Assembly (NCBI GenBank): GCA_026991055.1
Contig: JALXCE010000191.1
Coordinates: forward strand, 1-18,742
Direction: 5' to 3'
Source of the DNA: Caldifarciminota bacterium
Lineage (GTDB): Bacteria > Hydrothermota > Hydrothermia > B15-G9 > WFZT01
Length of the DNA stretch: 18,742 bases
Shown here piece after piece: positions 14,515 through 18,742 of the stretch. The position numbers and the translations under genes were made by a program. Within the stretch, counting starts at the first letter, position 1. Every line of letters begins with the position of its first letter. A model generated the notes under the pieces. That model searched no databases. It saw only the letters and a program-made list of their open reading frames with translations, and had not been told where the DNA came from.

Positions 14515-15362
14515 CTTAGCATCACCTCCATATTGTCAATTAATCTTGTATTGCCCACCCAGACGGCGAGGGCAATTAAGGTTCCATCTTTTATTTCATC
14601 CACTGGAAGGAAATTTTCAGGGTCGACTATTTCCACGTAGTCGATCTTTTTCACATGTTTGTGGCCTTTGATGAATTTTACCATTGCCTCTTTAATTTTT
14701 TTCGGGTCACGCTCGCCTTTCTGTATGAGCTCTTTTGCAAGTTGTAAAGAATTGTAGAGGGCAAGGGCATCCTTTCTCTCCTCAGGTGAAAGGTACTGGT
14801 TTCTTGAGCTCATAGCGAGTCCATCGGGCTCTCTCACTATTTCCCCGGGAATAATCTCGATATCCATGTTCAGGTCTTCCACCATGCGTTTTATAACTTT
14901 GAACTGCTGGTAGTCCTTTTTGCCAAAATAGGCCTTTGTGGGTTTGACAATATTGAAGAGCTTTGTGACAACGGTAGTAACCCCTCTAAAATGGCCCGGC
15001 CGGAAGGCTCCACAGAGCCTGGTTGTGATGTCCTCGACCTCCACGTAGGTCTTGTAGTTTGGTGGATACATCTCATCAGCGTGGGGGTAAAACACGATGT
15101 CCACGTTCTCTTTCTCAAGTTTCTTGCGGTCTCCTTCGAAGTCTCGTGGATATTTTTCAAAATCTTCGTTGGGGCCAAACTGAGTGGGATTGACGAAAAC
15201 CGATACGACGACAATGTCGTTGTCCTTTCTTGCCATTCTTACAAGGGAAAGGTGTCCTTCATGGAGTGCCCCCATTGTGGGGACAAATCCAATTGACTTT
15301 CCCTCCTGTCTCAACCTTGATGAAACCTCCTGCATTTCCTTAATCCTTTCAATAACCTGCAT
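14511..15362 (-). CDS. panC: Pantothenate synthetase
   Basis: 283 aa, normal length. Condenses pantoate with beta-alanine using ATP. Seen: FVPTMGALHEGHLSLV (27-42) with the HxGH nucleotide motif, VFVNPTQFGPNEDFEKYPR (56-74), RPGHFRGVTTVVTKLFNIV, FGKKDYQQ, and SSRNQYLSPEER (KMSKS equivalent). ATG 15362 follows GGAGGTGAG (complement of 15366-15374). First gene of a five-gene operon with panD, the exported phosphatase and the NatAB-like transporter. panB and panE are not present here. Confidence 0.97.
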   Translation of the reverse strand: MQVIERIKEMQEVSSRLRQEGKSIGFVPTMGALHEGHLSLVRMARKDNDIVVVSVFVNPTQFGPNEDFEKYPRDFEGDRKKLEKENVDIVFYPHADEMYPPNYKTYVEVEDITTRLCGAFRPGHFRGVTTVVTKLFNIVKPTKAYFGKKDYQQFKVIKRMVEDLNMDIEIIPGEIVREPDGLAMSSRNQYLSPEERKDALALYNSLQLAKELIQKGERDPKKIKEAMVKFIKGHKHVKKIDYVEIVDPENFLPVDEIKDGTLIALAVWVGNTRLIDNMEVMLS

Positions 15363-15412
15363 TTTCTCACCTCCACAAAATTCGTGGGATTTTTAAGTTT
15401 CGGTTAGATGTC

Positions 15413-15418
15413 ATTATA
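15413..15418 (-). promoter_or_regulatory. Predicted -10 box of the panC operon
   Basis: TATAAT on the minus strand, part of the 8-bp palindrome ATTATAAT (15413-15420). It would start transcription near 15406, giving a leader of about 44 nt with a good Shine-Dalgarno. No convincing -35 is seen at 16-18 nt. Confidence 0.4.
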
Positions 15419-15420
15419 AT
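15415..15420 (+). promoter_or_regulatory. Predicted -10 box of the solute-binding protein gene
   Basis: TATAAT on the plus strand from the same ATTATAAT palindrome. The ATG at 15431 is 10 nt beyond it, so the leader would be about 4 nt. The -35 region (TTTAAG near 15392) is weak. Confidence 0.45.
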
Positions 15421-15430
15421 AACCACTTGT

Positions 15431-16687
15431 ATGAGGAAAATCTATGCTTTTCTCGCTGTAATTATCTTTTCGATAGTTGCCTGTACGTCCGGTAATCAAA
15501 AAGGTGTGCCTTTCTGGAACGCCATGGGTGGCCCACTCGGGGATGCGCTGAGAAAAATTATCAATGACTACAATTCATCCAACCCCGGTGAGCCCATAGT
15601 TTATGTTAATCTCGGGAGTTACAGCACACTTTCACAAAAAATTATGGGAGCAGTTGCTGCAAATAAGCCCCCGGTTCTCGCCCAGGTCTATGAATCCTGG
15701 ACTTCTGAGCTACTTGAGGCGAAGAAGATAGTGCCTTTCTACAGGTACATGCATAAATGGATACCGGATTCTGTTTTGAACGACATCTTCCCTGTGTTTA
15801 TCAAAGACAACGAATGGGACGGTAAAATGCTCACCTTCCCTTTCAACAAGAGCGTGCCTGTTTTTTACTACAACCGTGATCTTTTTAAAAAGTACGGCAT
15901 AGACCATTTCCCTCGGACATGGGAAGAATTCAGGGAGGTGGCGAAAAAATTAACGATAGATACAACCGGTGATGGGGTACCGGATATTTATGGCACTGCT
16001 TTTCCCGTGAATGTATGGCTCTACGAGGTGATACTCTATCAAAAGGGCGGGAAAATCATGGACCACGGAAAGGTGGCCTTTGATTCAAAGGCCGGTGTTG
16101 AGGCACTTCAGTACCTTGTTGACCTGATCTATAAGGATTCGTGCGCTTACCTCACCACGGGATTCAGGCATCAGGACGATTTTGCCACAGGAAGGGTGGC
16201 AATGGTTTTTGGGACGATTGTTTCCTATGCCTTTATGAAGCCAAAGATCAATTTCCATCTGGGTGTCGCCCCAATGCCCCATGATAAGGATTCCATCGTG
16301 ATAATTTCTGGAACGAATGTTGCTATTTTCAGTGGCCAACCTCAGGATAAGATTGATAGGGCTTATGATTTCATCCGGTATTTCCTGAATGATAGCGTGC
16401 AGGTTTACTGGAGTACCCACACAGGATACCTTCCACTTCGAAGGAGTGCATTGAATAATCCCAAAATGAAGGAATTCATGTCTCAGGTGCCTGGATTTGA
16501 GCGTGCTATAAGACAGGTGGAGTATGCCACATTTGAACCACGGGACCCTGTCTGGTTTACGGGTAGAAGATACCTAACGACTGAAGGGCTTGAGCCTGCA
16601 CTGAGGGGGTATTTACCACCTGAAGTGTCCCTTAAAAGAGCAGCAAAACTGCTTGAAACCGAGCTAAAACGTCGTTACGGAGGTTAA
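15431..16687 (+). CDS. UgpB-like extracellular solute-binding lipoprotein
   Basis: 418 aa. Signal peptide with lipobox-like SIVAC, lipidated Cys18, so it is a membrane-anchored ABC importer receptor of the SBP_bac_1 type. Seen: VPFWNAMGGPLGDALRKIINDYN at the mature start (the FWHAMGG pattern of glycerol-3-phosphate/sugar binders), FNKSVPVFYYNRDLFKKYGI, PRTWEEFREVAKKLT, DGVPDIYGTAF, FATGRVAMVFGT and GTNVAIFSG. It binds a sugar, polyol or sugar phosphate; the ligand cannot be read from sequence. No permease or ATPase for import lies in the window, so it is an orphan gene here. No Shine-Dalgarno. It ends convergent with rimO, the two stop codons overlapping in TTAA. Confidence 0.92.
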   Translation: MRKIYAFLAVIIFSIVACTSGNQKGVPFWNAMGGPLGDALRKIINDYNSSNPGEPIVYVNLGSYSTLSQKIMGAVAANKPPVLAQVYESWTSELLEAKKIVPFYRYMHKWIPDSVLNDIFPVFIKDNEWDGKMLTFPFNKSVPVFYYNRDLFKKYGIDHFPRTWEEFREVAKKLTIDTTGDGVPDIYGTAFPVNVWLYEVILYQKGGKIMDHGKVAFDSKAGVEALQYLVDLIYKDSCAYLTTGFRHQDDFATGRVAMVFGTIVSYAFMKPKINFHLGVAPMPHDKDSIVIISGTNVAIFSGQPQDKIDRAYDFIRYFLNDSVQVYWSTHTGYLPLRRSALNNPKMKEFMSQVPGFERAIRQVEYATFEPRDPVWFTGRRYLTTEGLEPALRGYLPPEVSLKRAAKLLETELKRRYGG

Positions 16688-17985
16688 TCCCCAAGAAGGT
16701 CGCCCTCTTCAGTGATTCCCGTTATTCTTGCTTTTATTATTCCGCTCCGCGGCTTTTTGAATTTCACTGAGAAATCAATCTCCGGGGCATCATGCTCTGT
16801 TCGTCCCTCGAGCTCGCTGTCCATGATTACCGTTACCTCTTTGCCCACGAGACTTTCCTGAATGCCTCGCATAATTTCTTCCGCACTCACCATCACCTCA
16901 GCCATTCTGTCTGTTATCTCATCGAGTGATACTTTTCCAGGTAGTCTGTAAGAGGCTGCCTCGGGCTCATCAGAATAGGGAAACAGTGCAATCCTTTCAG
17001 GCCGGTACCGATACAAAAAATCGATCAGCTCATCCACATCCTCGCTGGTCTCACCCGGAAAGCCCACAATAGCCTCTGTCCTTATAAAAAAGTCCGGTAG
17101 CTCATCTCTGACCAGCTTAAAGGCTCTCTCCACACTCTTTCTTCCACCTGCCCTTTTCATCAGTTTCAAAACTCTGTCCGATGCGTGCTGGACGGGAATA
17201 TGGAGATACCTTGCTACCTTGTCACTCTCCTTTATGGCATCGATTAATTTCTTCGTGACTGAACCGGGATGGAGATACATGAGACGAATCAGCTTCACAC
17301 CTTCCACTTTATTCAACTCCCTGATCAACTTATCCAGTTGTGGACTGCGATACAGGTCATAACCGTAAAGAGTCAGGTCCTGAGCGATGAGTATGATTTC
17401 CTCGACACCAATGCGGGTAAGCATTTCGACCTCGTTTACGATGTCTCCAATCTCCCGTGACCTATACCTGCCCCTCATCTTTGGAATAACGCAAAAAGCA
17501 CACTTTCTATTGCAACCTTCAGCTACCTTTACGTAAGCATAAATTGGTGTTAGAAGCATTCTCGGTAGCCGGCTTGAATGAATCCAGGTGGAGGGCTTTA
17601 ATGTTTTTAAACCCGGCCTTATGAGTTTTCGAGAATCAAGTTCGTCAATAAGTTTGTGAAGCTTCGGCTCTTCGTCTATGCCTACCACAAGGTCCACATC
17701 TTTGAATCTCTCAAGAATCTTATCTTTGATCCGATGGACAAGGCATCCAGTTACAACGACTTTCTTCACCTTACTGGATCTTTTGAGCTCGAGAACATGC
17801 TCAATTGTCGCAAAGGATTCATCAATGGCATCCTGAATGAATCCACAGGTATTGATGATAACAATGTCCGGACTTTCCCCATCAATGTCAAATTCGTAGC
17901 CGTGAGATGTTAGAATGCCGGTGAAAACCTCGCTGTCAACCTGATTTTTTGGACAGCCGAGGGTGATGACGGAAAACTTCTTCAA
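16684..17985 (-). CDS. rimO: Ribosomal protein uS12 methylthiotransferase
   Basis: 433 aa. A radical SAM enzyme with two iron-sulfur clusters that adds a methylthio group to the conserved aspartate of ribosomal protein S12. Seen: N-terminal MTTase domain TLGCPKNQVDSE with Cys11, INTCGFI with Cys47, VTGCL with Cys81; radical SAM cluster C158NRKCAFC165 in VKVAEGCNRKCAFCVIPKMRG; LIAQDLTLYG; C-terminal TRAM domain with GRTEHDAPEID, which separates RimO from MiaB. The start TTG 17985 overlaps the upstream stop as TTGA (4 nt). The stop TAA is shared with the convergent binding-protein stop in TTAA (16684-16687). Confidence 0.96.
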   Translation of the reverse strand: MKKFSVITLGCPKNQVDSEVFTGILTSHGYEFDIDGESPDIVIINTCGFIQDAIDESFATIEHVLELKRSSKVKKVVVTGCLVHRIKDKILERFKDVDLVVGIDEEPKLHKLIDELDSRKLIRPGLKTLKPSTWIHSSRLPRMLLTPIYAYVKVAEGCNRKCAFCVIPKMRGRYRSREIGDIVNEVEMLTRIGVEEIILIAQDLTLYGYDLYRSPQLDKLIRELNKVEGVKLIRLMYLHPGSVTKKLIDAIKESDKVARYLHIPVQHASDRVLKLMKRAGGRKSVERAFKLVRDELPDFFIRTEAIVGFPGETSEDVDELIDFLYRYRPERIALFPYSDEPEAASYRLPGKVSLDEITDRMAEVMVSAEEIMRGIQESLVGKEVTVIMDSELEGRTEHDAPEIDFSVKFKKPRSGIIKARITGITEEGDLLGD

Positions 17986-18713
17986 TACCCGATCTCCAGC
18001 CTGTAGGCGAGCGCCTCAGGTAAACCCGCATCAATTATCTTTTTCATAGCAGTCTTGACGTCATATTCGATTCTGTGAAGCTCGAAGTATTTTTCATCTG
18101 TGTCGAAGATTCCAAAACTTGCCCGCCAATCCCTGTCTCGCGGCTGACCCACACTACCTGGATTTATCATGTATTTATGCCCTCGTAAGAGGTACAGCTC
18201 ATTTTGATCAAGTTTTGTCACGTTACCCTCACGATCGCGCTGGAAAATAGCGGGAATATGCGTGTGACCGTAAAACCCCATCTCCTTTTCAAGGAATTTA
18301 AACTGGTACTTTGCCTCATACTCGTCGAAAATATATGTCCAGTTTTCTGGATTTTCCCACTCTGCGTGGGTAATCTCAAAGTCATCATCCGGTGAGATGC
18401 GATAGGGCAAATTTTTAAGCCATATTTTTTGTGCCTCGTTTAGCCTTGATGCGGTCCATTCGATGGCCTCTTTCGCATAGATGTTCATAAATCTCCGCTC
18501 TTCAACATTAACCACAGCCTCGTCGTGGTTTCCTTTGACCACGATGGCGCCACGCCTTTTGACGATTTCAATGCATTCAGAAGGATCAGCACCGTATCCC
18601 ACTACGTCCCCGAGGACAATCAGGGCATCATATCCAATTCTATCAAGCTCTTTTAGGACACTTTGAAGTGCCTCTAAATTGCCATGAATATCCGATAGAA
18701 TGGCAAATCTCAT
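17982..18713 (-). CDS. Calcineurin-like metallophosphoesterase
   Basis: 243 aa. Cytoplasmic (no signal sequence) phosphoesterase of the small YfcE/DR1281-like kind. Metal-site motifs in order: LSDIHGN (6-12), GDVVGYGADP (35-44), VKGNHDE (59-65), THAE with His116, YGHTHIP (148-154) and the family-typical NPGSVGQPRDRD near 184-195. The GDVVGYG..P and NPGSVGQPRD patterns occur in bacterial and archaeal stand-alone phosphodiesterases whose natural substrates are uncertain. ATG 18713 follows AAGGAGG (complement of 18721-18727) at 7 nt. It probably forms a two-gene operon with rimO; the promoter lies beyond the window. Confidence 0.9.
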   Translation of the reverse strand: MRFAILSDIHGNLEALQSVLKELDRIGYDALIVLGDVVGYGADPSECIEIVKRRGAIVVKGNHDEAVVNVEERRFMNIYAKEAIEWTASRLNEAQKIWLKNLPYRISPDDDFEITHAEWENPENWTYIFDEYEAKYQFKFLEKEMGFYGHTHIPAIFQRDREGNVTKLDQNELYLLRGHKYMINPGSVGQPRDRDWRASFGIFDTDEKYFELHRIEYDVKTAMKKIIDAGLPEALAYRLEIGY

Positions 18714-18742
18714 TTATCCCCCTCCTTGAAGCCAAGTTTTAT

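Overview
The window looks like chromosomal DNA of a Gram-negative-type bacterium of moderate GC content. Every gene is a bacterial housekeeping or envelope type. There is no phage, IS transposase, CRISPR array, tRNA or rRNA. A secreted TPR protein, a WaaP-like small kinase and an exported phosphatase suggest a double-membrane cell. The Fn3 + DUF6754-type membrane protein and the overall mixture recall uncultured candidate phyla of the WOR-3/Hydrothermae kind; that placement is a guess from memory of protein families. TGA is used as a normal stop by many genes, so the code is standard.

Layout. (A) Minus strand, 869 to 1: a Nif3-family metal protein followed by the start of a small membrane protein cut by the window edge. 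(B) Plus strand, 970 to 7297: a tightly packed operon gatB - holA - TPR lipoprotein-like/secreted protein - coaE - Fn3/DUF6754 membrane protein - SAM methyltransferase. (C) Minus, 7988 to 7287: a WaaP/Kdo-kinase-like protein, convergent with B and overlapping its end by 11 nt. (D) Minus, 10471 to 8546: argR - four-TM membrane protein - MidA/NDUFAF7-type methyltransferase. (E) Minus, 15362 to 10691: panC - panD - purple-acid-phosphatase-like exported protein - NatA-like ABC ATPase - NatB-like permease, all overlapping or nearly touching. (F) Plus, 15431 to 16687: an orphan UgpB-like solute-binding lipoprotein. (G) Minus, 18713 to 16684: a metallophosphoesterase and the ribosomal-protein-S12 methylthiotransferase rimO.

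Functions are mostly independent housekeeping: translation fidelity (GatB, RimO), replication (HolA), coenzyme A synthesis (PanC and PanD early, CoaE last step, in two separate operons), arginine-responsive regulation (ArgR) and ion/solute handling (NatAB, binding protein).

The most unusual content is a family of GC-rich palindromic repeats in five copies between 8159 and 10608. Three lie in the 557-nt gap before the kinase, one between natB and argR, and one sits IN FRAME inside the MidA-type methyltransferase gene, where it encodes most of a low-complexity linker. A separate perfect 24-bp inverted repeat with a 4-nt loop covers the signature motif of the NatA ATPase gene without changing its length. 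Several genes (gatB, kinase, argR, binding protein) have a -10 box only 7 to 13 nt from the start codon and no Shine-Dalgarno sequence, so they are probably leaderless or nearly so. Other genes (nif3, coaE, the DUF6754 gene, panC, the exported phosphatase, the phosphoesterase) have strong Shine-Dalgarno sites.
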